Below, in pieces: positions 8,921-20,567 of a stretch of 64,000 nt of DNA. Where the stretch lies: contig CM059624.1 of the NCBI GenBank assembly GCA_030435675.1, forward strand, positions 4,240,769 through 4,304,768. Reading direction: 5' to 3'. Position 1 is the first letter of the stretch. Every line of letters starts with the position of its first letter. The notes under the pieces were generated by a model. The model was given only the letters and a program-made list of their open reading frames with translations. It had not been told where the DNA came from and ran no database searches. A program made the position numbers and the translations under genes. The stretch comes from Steinernema hermaphroditum (Eukaryota; Nematoda; Chromadorea; Rhabditida; Steinernematidae).

Positions 8921-11560
8921 CTAGTCGACTTGTACGTCTTCTTCTTCGCTCTCCGCCTCTGATTCTGCCCGCAGAACATGTTCTGCGAGCTCGTGAACGA
9001 AGTCCGCCCGCTGAAGAAAAATCATAAATTGAAAGACGGCAAAGATCTCCCAGTTACCTCCTGCATTTCTTCCTCGACAGCTTGCAGCGCACTGTCGAGA
9101 TGCGCGAGGATTGGGCGTTCTTCGGCCAATTTCTTCTCAAGCTCTCTGATTCTCTCCCGCTCACCCTGAATGCAACCATTACAAGTACAGTCCATGCACA
9201 TACAAACATACTTCATGCTGCCGGTCGATGGCTTCCATGATCTTTTGAAGCGTCTCTTTCTCCTTTCGTTGCTTTTCCAGCAGATTTTCAAGCTGTCCTC
9301 TTTTCTGATCTCTCTCTTCGGGACGCAGAAACCGCACCGCTTCGACGGCCTGAAGGTGCTGGGGCAGCTCCTGGGCGTGCGTCAGAGCACACCTTGCGCA
9401 GAAGTACGTCTAAGGAAATGTGTATTTTTGGTAGAGGGAGTAAATGGGGTTCATACATCGGCTTGACATATTGAGCAGGCGAAGAGTCCCGAGTCGGACA
9501 GAACCTCGTCACAGGTGCAGCACTTGGTACTGGTACCTGGAAGTTCATCTGCCTGTGGATCGGCTCCGGTGCTCTGTGGAGATTCGGACATGTGGCTGCT
9601 GCTCGGCGCTGATGAATGGTGACTCTGAGAAGAGCTGGCGTGGGCAGACGACGATGGCGAAGGTGTGGCTTCGATTTCGATGGCTGCGCTGTGTTGCATA
9701 GTGCTGGCCTCCTATAAAATGTTTGGATGATTCTTTAGCTTCAGTTAGGCAGTGAATTTCATGAATAACCCAAAAATGAAGTCGCCTTTCAAGAGACGAC
9801 TGGGCAGAGCGGTTTCAGACGTCCCATCTGGGATTTCAGGTGTTCCCTGCAGAAGGACTGCAGAAGAGAATGTGTCGAAATCCGAGGGGCCACGCCTGAA
9901 AGCCTAAGGGAATCGAGCAGGATACGCTTGAAATCTTACAAAACAAGGGGGAGGGGGACTCCTTATGCCGACAACCGCCTAATTTTAATCATATTACCCC
10001 ACTCAATAGTCCATGCTACAGTATACCTCAATGTTTAGAAGAACGTTTTCCTTGCTGAGCTCAAGAAGGTTCAGTTAGAGTTTAGTTTAGTTTAGATCAG
10101 CTTAGGTTTGGAGCGAAAGGAGCTAAGTACTGTCAGAGTCTTATCTTACCGACGATGACGAAGGTGTACTTTCTGGCGAAGGTGTGCCTTCTGGTGAAGG
10201 TGTACTTTCTGGCGAAGGTGTGGTTTCCATATTGCTGGCCTCCTACAAAACGTTCGGATGATTCTCTAGATAGCGAATGCTGAATTTCATGAATAACTTA
10301 AGAACGAAGTCGCCTTTTAAGAGGCGATAATGTAATTGTAATATTGTAGTCATATGAGTCCCCTTAAGCTGTGGAGCGAAAGGAGCTAAGTGCTGTCGGA
10401 GCCTGATCTTACCGACGGTGACCTCCCATTGTCTATGGCCTCCATTGCTTCTTCTTCTTCTTCGTCGTCTTCTTCTTCTTCTTCTTCGATCTTTATCTTG
10501 AACATCCATTTATAGCCCGAGAAGTGGGTGAGCAGGTAGAGATAGTCGCCGTCTTGGTCGGCGTGGCTGAAGCTTTCCACGGCGGAGAGTCCGTTGATGT
10601 CGGCGGTGATGTTCGCAAGCGTCTTCTGCCTAAAGTGGCTCTGTCTCTTTGATTCGTATAAAGGACTCTACCTCATATCGACCTTGAAGACTCGGCGATT
10701 ACTGAGGTCCACAGTGATGACCGTCGTGCCGAAGACGAACGACTGGGTGCGCGCCAGAAACAGATCCTGGACCTCCACTGAAGTTCCGAAGTCGACAAAA
10801 TCGTTCTCATCATTGGAGTTGATCAATCGAAGGCTGCCCTCCTTCGGTTTCACATAGTGCAAGGTGTCTTCTTGAGTGAAGGCCAGTAGATGCGACGCTA
10901 AAATGTGTATCTAAGGACAATAGAAAGAATTTGCTATCTTACGGGATCGCCCATCGATCGGACTGTCATCGATGTGCAGGTCCATATTCATCGTCTCGAG
11001 TAGATCCCAGACGCGGAAGTTACCTCTTCCAGTAGTCTAGAAGAAGATAAAAAGGATAGAAATGTGGAAATTGTGGTTTACTCGGGCCAAGATGTTCGGA
11101 GACGGCTGGTACAAAATGGTTGCGCTCTGCAAGTGTACTGTAAGCTAGATCGATCTCTTTGTGGTGGGCCTTACTGATCGTTCTGCGGTTACATTGAGCT
11201 CGAAGTATCTCACGCCAGTTCCTTCATCGCCGAGAACCCCTGACAAGTTGAACAGGCTGTTGCTGTCCGTCGAAGGACTGTGCGCACACAGATGCAGTTG
11301 TCCGTTTAAGTGGAGAAGCTGGACATCCTGGATCAGCGTGGCAAAGGCTATAATCCATGAATTATATTAATTTGGAGGGTATTAATGTTACTGAGACGGT
11401 GCTGGGGCCGCTCGTTGTGGCGACATCTCGTGGAATACAGCTCAATTTCATTAGTTATGACTGGCAAGCTTTTCCGAAGGAAGAAGAATGTGTCGTCAAG
11501 GGCGACGAACGGTTCATTGGCGATCATGGAGTCCACGAGTGTTGTTGCGCTCTGCATCAT
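8921..11560 (-). CDS. RING-less B-box/coiled-coil protein, family member C (555 aa)
   Basis: Eleven exons: 11560-11392, 11347-11175, 11126-11082, 11036-10943, 10897-10672, 10629-10413, 10242-10150, 9711-9457, 9409-9212, 9165-9058, 9010-8921. The N-terminal family region runs to the motif RVFKVDMR. The next exon has DGDYLYLLTHF and an acidic run (about 12 E/D, matching the TTC repeat at 10445-10493). A Ser/Pro-rich linker replaces the RING found in A, B and F. The B-box follows (CCTC, CSIC, CARC, H), then a coiled coil of about 110 residues and an acidic tail. Exons 7 and 8 start with the same GAGGCCAGCA and lie in duplicated introns, so the linker grew by exon duplication. Start: two adjacent ATGs at 11560 before the conserved block; a less favoured exon further upstream cannot be excluded. 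Without a RING it is unlikely to be a ligase alone and may act as partner or regulator (inference). Confidence 0.78.
10445..10493 (+). repeat. (TTC)n/(GAA)n microsatellite, coding
   Basis: An imperfect trinucleotide run that encodes the Glu/Asp tract of member C on the minus strand, so length changes stay in frame. Confidence 0.8.
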
Positions 11561-14109
11561 TGATATCGAGGAAAAAGTTGTAGCTGAGGTTCTGAAAAAT
11601 TTGAATTCACGTTGAGTGAACATACGGAATTTGATAAAGGAGCGCAAGCCGAAAAATGGAGCAGTCAAAACCGGCGTCTTACTGTTGTGCTGCACTGGAA
11701 TCGAAGGGCAAGAAGGATAATGCTAGGACTAGTATCACCAGAAGTTTGGGAATATGGGAAAAGGATTGAGTTAATCAAAAAGCTCACTGACCGCAGTAAA
11801 CAAAGCTCATGGGGATATTTAGGTAATAGTGAAGAGGCAAGAAATAATGGACTCCCAAATCAGTACTTTCCGAACTCTTAGATGAATATCTTTTTAGCTA
11901 TGTAATATTTCGATTGTTTTCTCTAGACAATGTTTGAGAAAACCGATCACGTGTTGTTATGTTTCCCTAAATGGGATGGCCGAGTTGAAGACAGTAGGGT
12001 TGAAGACGCTTTCTTTTTGTCACAATAGGGAAGAATTGGCGCTCACAAAACAACACAACCATAAACATAAAAAACTCGGTAGGATTTCAACTCTTTTCGG
12101 TCCAATCCGAACTGTTTATGTGGCTCATTGCAAACGCTCTTCACTTGTCAACGAGAGTTGTCGGGTTCGGTTTCCCTCCGAGTGTGGATGCTTTCTTCAC
12201 GCACAAAAGCCTAACGGCCTTTCCAACCAACAGTCCTGCAAACGGCAAAACTGACGCTCATAGGATCGTTCGAATCACCCCAAACGAGCAGTTCAAAAAA
12301 ACAGCGAAAAAAAAACAGAAAAAAAACTTATTTTCTATGTTATACACTACAGTGTTCTTGTCATACCCGAATTTTCCTCATACAAATACCGTCTTCATCT
12401 AACGGCTTTTCGGATGGAGACACCAATCGCCTTGAATGAATGACTATCTTAACGCACTCAAGGGTATCTTCTTTTTTTTGTTTCAAGTTCAATCCCAAAT
12501 CGATCTGCTAGCTCTGTCAGGTAATTTGTGCAAATTGTGCATTGAAAGTCACTGCATCTACTGGGCAGCGACGCGCGACAATCTGTCGCCATTCTCATCT
12601 GCTTCCCTCACCCTCCTTTCCTCTGCACACGCAATGAATGAAGCCGACGAAAGAACGAAAAGAAGGAGAAGACGGTCTAGGCAAAACAGTGATATTAGAA
12701 TTCGCTGCAGATTGTCCAACTGCAGTTGCGAATCAGTCGCGGCCGATCAGCACAATAATCGGGAGTTTGAGAGGGAGAAAGGGAGAAGTGAATCAGAAAG
12801 GATATGGCGATGGGAATGGAATAAAAAACGCCCGCGTGCGCCACAAGTTCAGTGGCCCAACAGGAAAGAGTACCCTGAGAAGACAAAGGCTAAATTTCCT
12901 TGCCAACTTTATTCATTCGCGGACGGCCGGCCGTTGAAAAAAAAAACTGTTTAGCGACTCGGCAGACCGTCCCAATGCGGGCCCAATCGCAAGGCTCCGA
13001 CGGAAGATCGCGGCTGTCGCGCTGCTGCTTTCTCCACCCAAAAGAGAAAAGAAATGCAAATACGATCACAGGGTGGCGTCCTATCCGAACAGTTTGCGTC
13101 ATATAAGTTTGGAGCACGCTAAGGGGAGGGGTTACGTTTTAAGAGATGTGCCTCAGTTGATCATCTATCCCCAATGACCCTTAGCACTCTCCTTCACCTT
13201 CCGTAATGTAAGCGGACCCTCCCCCTTTGAGGCAGCCTTTGTCTCTTTCGCTCGCATTTTTGCGGCTAATGATATGCATGTTTACGTCTGCAAAGTCGCG
13301 AGTCGCGACTATCTGACGCCGAATCGGTGGAGCCGCATACCCATTTGCGCGGCAGCCTTTGACTGTGCCGCAGATGGATAACGCGCATAAGCGCAAGAAG
13401 TCACCGCTTTCAGATGTTTCACGTCTGCCCTTATCCAGACGGCGTCTGGATAAGGGCAGACGTGAAAGACGCTATCTAAACGGACCCAAAGGCACAGTGA
13501 TCGGGTGGCGATCGTCGGCACAGTTCGCGAAAATTCTGGAAGATCTCTTCATTTTGGACTATCAAATGCGGGCAGACAAACAATCGTACAATGTCTTAGT
13601 AGCGTTTCCATAAAGGCCCGTATTCCCATCTAAAATCGACAGTTGTATCAGATGACCTGGAAACTATTGCTCTGGCTCTCAGCGTTTGAGTCTTCGAAAC
13701 AGGCATCTGAAGCTGAAACTATAGTCAGCGTCGTCTGGCTTGAGCTGGCGAAGCGGTCGAGCTTTTAGAGTACGTTTGCCGCTTCATCATCCGGATCTGA
13801 CATGACGTAGGGAGTCGCATTTTATCAGTTCTAACTCGGGTTAGACATTTTTGGCGGACGCGACTCTCAGTACTCGGCAAACGTCGGTTATGCCCAGTAA
13901 GGTACAAGCCAGCTCTGTTCTCGTATTCTTGTTTCTTTCTCGTTTATCGTCATTCATTTGGCATTTGAGTGGGTGGAAAATTTGGCAATATTGAGGTCTT
14001 GTGTCGCCGACGCTCTGAAGACGCCACCACCGGCGAAGACACAACTCCCGGACTGATCTCTCCCAAGCAGATGCGAGGCCCAAAATCGCCTTTGTGCCGC
14101 ATACGCCCG
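11561..14109. other. Long intergenic region, no gene recognised
   Basis: Open frames at 12436-12954 (+) and 12638-12937 (+) have no domain and no splice-consistent partners. The region contains poly-A-rich stretches, a weak match to repeat family X at 12115-12190, and a perfect inverted repeat at 13417-13467. Confidence 0.5.
13417..13467. repeat. Perfect 24-bp inverted repeat with 3-nt spacer
   Basis: Arm TTTCACGTCTGCCCTTATCC plus AGAC (13417-13440), spacer GGC, and the exact reverse complement (13444-13467). It would form a strong cruciform or RNA hairpin. No flanking gene uses it visibly. Confidence 0.9.
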
Positions 14110-14267
14110 CGAAGAAAATGTTCCACTGTCGCTTCGTAAGTTTTGCCGATGACCCCGTGAAACGCGCCGTCTACGATCGATTCGACATCTACGCCACGGC
14201 AGGGTTCAAGCCTGCTGCAATGAAACATCCTTTGTTGGTCTTGTTATTTAGTCATTTCAGTAGTTGA
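14110..14267 (+). pseudogene. Conserved coding fragment of unknown identity (copy 2)
   Basis: The plus strand encodes DDPVKRAVYDRFD and GFKPAAMKHPLLVL before a stop near 14267. The homologous minus-strand segment at 3425-3530 keeps the same protein pattern. No start or further exons could be placed. Confidence 0.4.
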
Positions 14268-14651
14268 GTCCCGGATATTTGCATACGGAGCACTTCAGTG
14301 CCAGCCAGATTTAACCAGTTCTGTACGGCGAGGACAATTCGACCTGTGCGAATTCGTTGCGTAAACAAGAAGTGCGCAGCTAAATCGGAATCCAATTGAC
14401 AGTCATTTAACTCGAACATCTAGGCCGAATGGACAGTGACTGTCTTATCAACGTTCCTATGAAGGCCTGTATTTTGCTTTCCAGTTTACGTTTAAAATTC
14501 ATTTCTACTCTTGCTAAACTTATCGAACTTTATTCCATATGGAAACACGTAGTATATTGTGAACATCACTCCGTGTATCAAGCCGATCAATAACTGTCAT
14601 AGTGGAGTCTTAATCAATTCTAAAGCTGACGAGCACGGGATCATCAAGAAT

Positions 14652-17337
14652 TCACTCCTCGGAATAGTTACTATTGCAGTCGCTTCCTTCCGGATTCTCA
14701 AGAAAGTACTGGAACTGATCGAGAAGCTCTTCCCTCTGAAATGCATGCATGATCACATTTCGCTGCGTTCGCATAATTACTCTTTTAAGGCCGTCATTCA
14801 ACGACCGAACTTCGGTCATTTCCTCAACGTACGACACCTTCGACAATGGCTCCTCGCTAGTCAACTTCGCCTTGAGGCATTCTGCTTTGCCATGCACCTC
14901 CTAGAAATAAGGAACTTTGATATTGATCCGTTTATCGTATATGCTAACCTCGAATTCTTCTCGAAATGCCACAGAGATACATTCCAACCGATCAAAGACT
15001 CTCTTCTTTTCGTTTTCCAAATCGAGAAGGTCTTCAACATCTCTCAAACCTTCATTCTTCTCCTCATCGCTAAGAAATCCCACATGCTTGATTGCACCGA
15101 GGTGCGAAGAGTGGTCACTGAAGCCACAAGCCCCACAGATGTATTGCTGAAACGGGATCAGGTTCAAGCACGGCCGATTCCTTGTCGCTTACATCGTCCA
15201 TCTCACATTCGGAGCACTGGAATATTTTCGATGCGACAAGGCAGTCCCCGCAAGAACTGCAGTGAACTATGGGCGATTCGAATTCCGGAGAATCGGGTTT
15301 CACCTCCAATTTAGGAACTTTTGTTTCAGTTGAATCGTAGTCAGACTGGCGCCTATAGCGAACAAGGGAGCGCTTTAGATTTCTCGAAGGATCTGATGAT
15401 GACTCTGGTGGCGATGCACTGGAACTGGTGTTGGTTGTCTCCGCTATAGCGATCTGAAAGGTGCTCGAAATTTGGTGTCATTTCAGTTTTTTTCTCTCAA
15501 AACAAGCCAATAGTTCAGCCCATATCAAGTGCTATAGTATCGATATCTCATCCCTATTTCTACAGCCAATGTGCTGTACTGAGTAGTGCATATTGAAGAC
15601 CTCAAGATGGGTCAACTATGACTTCTAAGTGATCCCAAGTTACAGCGATCTGAATGGAAAAGGTGCTCAAAATCTTGTTTCATTTCAGTCTCTTATCTCT
15701 AGCAAATCAGTAACCGTCAAGTGCTATATCATCCCATCTCTATTTCGACTGGAAATGGCCTAACGAGTTCTAATGAGGCGTTCATCTTGAAGGCTTCAAT
15801 GGCCTCTTCTTATATGCGATCAAATGTCATTTCAAATTATTTGAGTTCTTGAACTGTTAATCGCGTTTTTCGGCCTGAGCAATTTCGAGGATATCTTACT
15901 ATCGTCGACATTTCTCAGCGGACAAAACTCTATATCATCCCTTACGTACCTTAGCGCGTACAATATTCTCCGCATTCTTTCCAACATTGACCTTGTAGTC
16001 GAACCGTTCCCACGCTCCTTCGATTGACAAGAGGAGGCAATCTTCCTCTTTGGTGGCCCAAAGTGTTCACCCTCTTCCGGTCATCAATAACGTCGGGAGC
16101 TGCATCGAATGATCCTTTTCTGAAAGCGATCGCTGGCCCTTGAAGTAATAGGCATGTCTTACACCATATCGATGACGAAGAAATTGACGTTCTCCATGTC
16201 GATCACAACGACTTTTGATCCGAAGACCAGGCATCTGGTCCTGGACATGTAGAGCTTATGGACATCGCTAGAAGGCTCAATGGCGCAGAATGGCCGATCC
16301 TGTGTCCGGCTCCAGATGTAGTATTTTCGAGCCCTCGGCCAAAGACAGAATAGATCGTCCTCGTAGTTGAATGCCGTGAGGTGGGATGCTAAAAATGAGG
16401 ATAGGACAGGAAGAGCTACCTTGACTCTTACGGAATCTCGGGACAGTCATACAGTTCGGGTACAGAGTCACATCGCTTTCACAGGCGTTAGTTCCTTCGG
16501 GTTGCTTTGGTCGGAGCCAGCGGACGGTCCACTGACCAGCCGAACCCTAAAAATGTGAAACGTTTATCACTGTCCCGCCATATGACAAATTCTGTGCTAT
16601 AGGGAAGTCGTATACCTCCGATCCTTTTGGCTGAAATGCGAATACGCAAGGCGATGGTTGACAGGCGATAGTGCATCTATCCACTAGTCTAAAAGCGATT
16701 CGATAACCTTTGTAATCATCATGCATGCTCACATGCACAACACCCGTTCCAATCCGTTCATTGAAGAAACGGTCACAGGGTAAACTCGTGTTTGCATGGC
16801 GCGGCTGTACGCGATGAGGCCATCGCTGCCCTGGGTCATGATCAGACGATGTACGTATGTTTTTGCGTTGAAAGCTGCCAAGAAAACGATGATTGATATC
16901 GAGAAATAAACTCACTTGAGTGGAATTTCGACAGGTCATTCTCCTTCAGTTTTGCGTAAACTGAGTCACACAGTTTGGTCGAACAGTCGTTCTTTTGCAT
17001 TTCGATGGAATAACTGATGAGTTGATCAGACGAGTTCTCGCAGATTCTGTAATGCGAATTCTCTAATGAGCGTGGGGCTGAGGCTCGCGCAGAGAACGAA
17101 GGCGAGGGTAGACGTTGAGGTCGCGAAAGCAGCGATCGCGTCTGATTTTGGTTTCGAAAGGAGCACCGAAGCAAACGAAAGCGACCAAATCATACAATAC
17201 AGACTTCGCTTCCACGTGGAAAACCTTGAGCTGTTGTCAAAGCTCGAGGTGGTACTTTGAGAACATGTTGACGGAACTGACAGACTCGCTATTAGAGTTG
17301 TTTTCCAGTTGAACCCGAAAAAACGTTCTTCACCCAT
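14652..17337 (-). CDS. RING-less B-box/coiled-coil protein, family member D (one frameshift)
   Basis: The N-terminal family exons include YRICENSSDQLISYSIEMQ (about 17050), a segment with HLTAFNYEDDLFCLWP (about 16380), and CLVFGSKVVVIDM, the counterpart of CVFGTTVITVD in member C. The motif FFVIDM ends the N-terminal region near 16160. After a Ser-rich linker comes the B-box (CSSC, CSEC at about 15240; CGAC, HSSH at about 15110), then coiled coil to 14652. There is no RING. The exon at about 15960-16110 begins in one frame (APDVIDDRKRVNTL) and must continue in another (TKEEDCLLLSIEG) to match the paralogs. One extra G in the GGG run at 16057-16059 explains it: a real frameshift or a base error. 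The start at 17337 and the first intron are uncertain. Confidence 0.62.
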
Positions 17338-18057
17338 TTAAACGATTACTTCACTGCAGTTGCCGTGGAAGACCTGAACCTCGTCCTCGAGCTGTGATAC
17401 TATGGGCGCTCACACAAGTCGTGAAAGAGTTCATGCGGTAGTGGATCCCGCAGAAGTGGATGTATCGAAATATCGAAATTCCGATGTACCGGAGCCGTCC
17501 GCCTTTGTTTCCCGTTAGCTGTTCACGGGGACTTCCGGTAACTGGCGCCTTTCGCCACTGAGAACCACGATTTCTTCGTGCTGGCCTTCGTCGTCGCCTG
17601 TAAAGCTTTTGTCACCGACAACGCTATTTCTAGGCGTTCTCAGAGCGCAAAGCGTGTGACGGCGACAAGGGTCGCAAGACACATCAGACAAGGCATAAAC
17701 ATTGTAAGAGAGAGATCAGGGAAGATGCGACAAAAGTGGGAGCGGTCGTATCGTTCGTATTGATGATGTCATCCTTTGACCATTCGAGTAACACTGAACG
17801 CAGTAAAGTGAAAGGTTAGACGATAGGGCGTGCGGACAGAACAGTCCCCTAACTGCCAAATCGACTAAAAGTGATGTCAAGCAAAACTGTGCAGCAGACG
17901 GATTCCGCATCTGAAAAGAAGAGGTCGGACTTTCAGACCATAAGGGCGGTGTGTGCATTGATCATGAATAGAAGAGGGCACTTGGGTGTGGATGTGTGAG
18001 GGACGGCGATCTTTTTAAGATTTGAAAGTGCGGAAAAAAGACCCAATTCAGAGATGA
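17338..18057. other. Intergenic, no gene recognised
   Basis: No frame carries a recognisable domain or consistent splice sites. Confidence 0.45.
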
Positions 18058-18500
18058 CGACGCAGTGAAATTTCGCAATAGGAGCCGGCTCGAGTCAGTC
18101 GGCTCCGAACCGAAAGTAAGTCGACCGTCAGCCGAGCGCGACGTATCTTTGCTAAGAGGTCTGAAAAGACTCTCATTTCCAGCCATATTACTAGTGAATG
18201 GCAATTTATATACACTAGACGATCAGGATCATAATGGCCTTCCTTCCACAAAGTGACCCAACCAGAAATGTCACTAGAGGACAATGAACAGATTGGCACG
18301 TTCACAGCCGTGCTTGCTGAGAAGAAGGAAGGTGATCGCGACGCGACAGACGGAATGCAAATGCGATGGCTCTCTCTCTCATGAAGCGCCGTCCGTGGAA
18401 AGAAAAGTACATTTTTCGCCAAATTGCCCTTTCCTCACAACAAAGTACATCGTCTGAGATTACCGATTGCGACAGCGATGACGCTCTCTTGTAATTGAGC
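18058..18500 (+). pseudogene. Possible decayed family fragment (N-terminal exon-like)
   Basis: After an acceptor at about 18182 the plus strand reads ILLVNGNLYTLDDQDHN, which resembles the first-exon motif of the RING/B-box family (VVNNKLVYVPES in F, VVGDNKLYF in B, VKDGVLYYVEP in G). A second open stretch follows at about 18268-18380. No RING or B-box accompanies it. Weak evidence. Confidence 0.3.
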
Positions 18501-19386
18501 AATTCGATTGACTTCTGAGAATGTATTTATTTTAAACACCCTTTTAAATGTCATTCTCAAATTTAACATTATGGTCTAATTTCACGAGTTTATGTCTCGT
18601 ATCAAAGGCTTGCACCTTGCGAGACGTCATATATATACACAAGAGCCACGTCGTCACTCCGTAGTCGCCGGCGTTCTTCTGGCCCCGGCGCAGGGCACGG
18701 CATCAGAATGGAATGCGGCGTTATAAGTCAAGTGAAGGAGATGCCGTGCTCATAGAAAATCCAGGGTTCGGAGTCGAAAAACGTTTGGGTCCAGTTTTTG
18801 AGCTCTTTGTCTAAATCGATTTCTGGTGACGAAGAGATAGAAGAGATGGCTCGGATGAGGGGACGAATGACGGCCACAAAGCGCCCATCGATTTTGCCCT
18901 GGAAGTAAACATTGCAAAATAAAATGATGTTTATGTACAACATCGGTCATTTTTATGGATCAACCCAATAACAAAGCTCGGTCTGCCAGAACTTCCCAGC
19001 CTAAATGTTCAATTTACGGCATGCGGTCGGTGGTGGATGAGTTTTTCATGTTTGGTTCTTTGTTTCGCAGTGAAGTTGCGACCGAAGTTTCGAAGTGAGT
19101 TGCGACGTTTCTCTATGTGTCAGGCGTATACAAAAACTGTAACTGTGACGACTCTGTCTAACACTTCCTAACAGATGATACTAGACATATCCCCACTAAA
19201 CGGCTTCGGTTCGTGTTTGGGATTCTCTCCGGGTCCTACCCACTGACGCGTTCTCCGGAAGTTCACGTTAAGGACCTACTTTTCATCGTCAGTTTTTAGC
19301 GATTTTCTCTAGTGGCGGGACAGAAGAGAAGGCACTGACGGCCACATCGCGCGTAACTATCTTCGAACTGACTCTATTTATGACAT
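18501..19386. other. Intergenic with repeat tails
   Basis: The segment ATCAAAGGCTTGCACCTTGC at 18602-18621 resembles ATCAAAGGCTTAGCGCCTTGC near 3383, probably another retroelement tail. The stretch 18755-18840 is loosely repeated at 42296-42370. No gene seen. Confidence 0.4.
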
Positions 19387-19870
19387 GACTCTATTTAAGT
19401 AAACGCACACCCAATTTAAACCGAAAAGACGCGAACTTCATTTAAGTGGACCCACTTACCCCCTTTCACTCAAAAATGACATCACTTTGCACGTACTCTT
19501 TTGCGTACAAGAACAACAACAAAAACCCAACTACCTTCGGACCCAGCAACTGAGCATCGATGACTTCGATTTGCAGAAAGCGCCTGGCGCTTTCCAATGT
19601 TCCATGCTTCACCTCGCCCTTTGCATCGTTTCGTAAATAGTCGTGCTCGTCACACACACTCCTCTTATCTCCATTGGGCGGTTTTACCATATGAAACTGC
19701 CCCAAACACGATGTTTATCCTTGAACGCTCTGGCTGGTTGCAGTGACATGTCTCTATTTAAGTAAACGCACCCGCAATTTGGACCGAACAGACACGAACT
19801 TCAGTTAGGTAGACCCACTTACCCCCATTACCCTCAAAAATGACATCACTTCGCACGTACTCTTATGCAC
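19387..19870 (-). repeat. Tandem duplication of about 120 bp, possible small-gene exon remnants
   Basis: Segments 19387-19505 and 19746-19870 are about 85% alike by eye, 360 bp apart. On the minus strand both contain TACGTGC(G/A)AAGTGATGTC followed by a donor-like GGTAAG in copy 2. Between them an open minus frame (19466-19705) encodes a stretch with HGTLESARRFLQIEVIDAQ that I do not recognise. Interpretation as duplicated exons of a decayed gene is tentative. Confidence 0.35.
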
Positions 19871-20042
19871 GCAGCCAGGAATAGGGTGTTTGAGCATCGA
19901 TCCCAAACCCATGAAACGAAGCGCCATCACAAACATTGAGGATAAGCGCGATGGATTTTTGCCATCGGAAGAGGCACGGCTGTGCAAACGAAGTGCTTCT
20001 GGGATATATAGGATCACGGATGCTGCTTGAAAACACATTGCA

Positions 20043-20567
20043 ATGCTTTCGCTGACTTCTGCGTTCGTCACCTTTGCCTTCCTAATCATAGAAGGTCAGT
20101 CCCAGTCTTGTCCAAACGGAGGCACTCTCGTGGCTCAACGCTGTTCCAACTCCCAGCAATGTGTTCCCTACTCTCCGAACTGTCCTGTCACCTGCTACTA
20201 CGGTAACTGCTGCACAATTCCGCAACTGCCATCGCAGTGTCCTAACGGTGGAACCATCTTTGCTAGCGGTACGAAAGCCTTCCTTCGAATACCTTCACTG
20301 TGATTAGGTTGTGTCAACACTGCTCAGTGTGTTCGCTATGCTAATGGCCAGCCGGTGGCCTGCCTTAACACCTTATGTTGCTCTGTTTCGCAATCACAGT
20401 GCCCCAACGGAGGTGTCCTCAGAGCTAGAGGTAGGAAAAGATCCAAATCCAGATTATACTCATCTTTAGATTGCACAACATCGGCTCAGTGTGTACCGTA
20501 TGCCGAAAACGGAGAAAGCGTCACGTGTATCAACTCGCTGTGTTGCACCACGACCAATTGGGGATGA
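20043..20567 (+). CDS. Secreted Cys-rich tandem-repeat protein (148 aa)
   Basis: Exons 20043-20268, 20308-20430 and 20470-20567 join in phase 1. A signal peptide (MLSLTSAFVTFAFLIIEGQS) precedes three repeats of the form CPNGG-x(3)-A-x(3)-C-x(2)-(S/A)QCV-x-Y-x(5)-VTC-x(5)-CC. Each unit has six cysteines and ends in a CC pair, like nematode CC/EB or lustrin-type modules; I cannot settle which family. Introns fall at the same point within repeats 2 and 3, just before the GC/DC, so repeats probably duplicated as exon-sized units. Likely an extracellular or cuticle-associated protein. Homologous to the larger gene at 24902-25817. Confidence 0.85.

Noticed and set aside
12436..12954. 172-codon plus-strand open frame
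   Set aside because: No domain, low-complexity Arg-rich and Ser-rich text, overlapping frames of similar length, and no splice or start context supporting it.
16533..16571. In-frame TAG in member D
   Set aside because: A 39-nt intron from GTGATA to GGTCAG spans it and restores a frame matching the paralogs.
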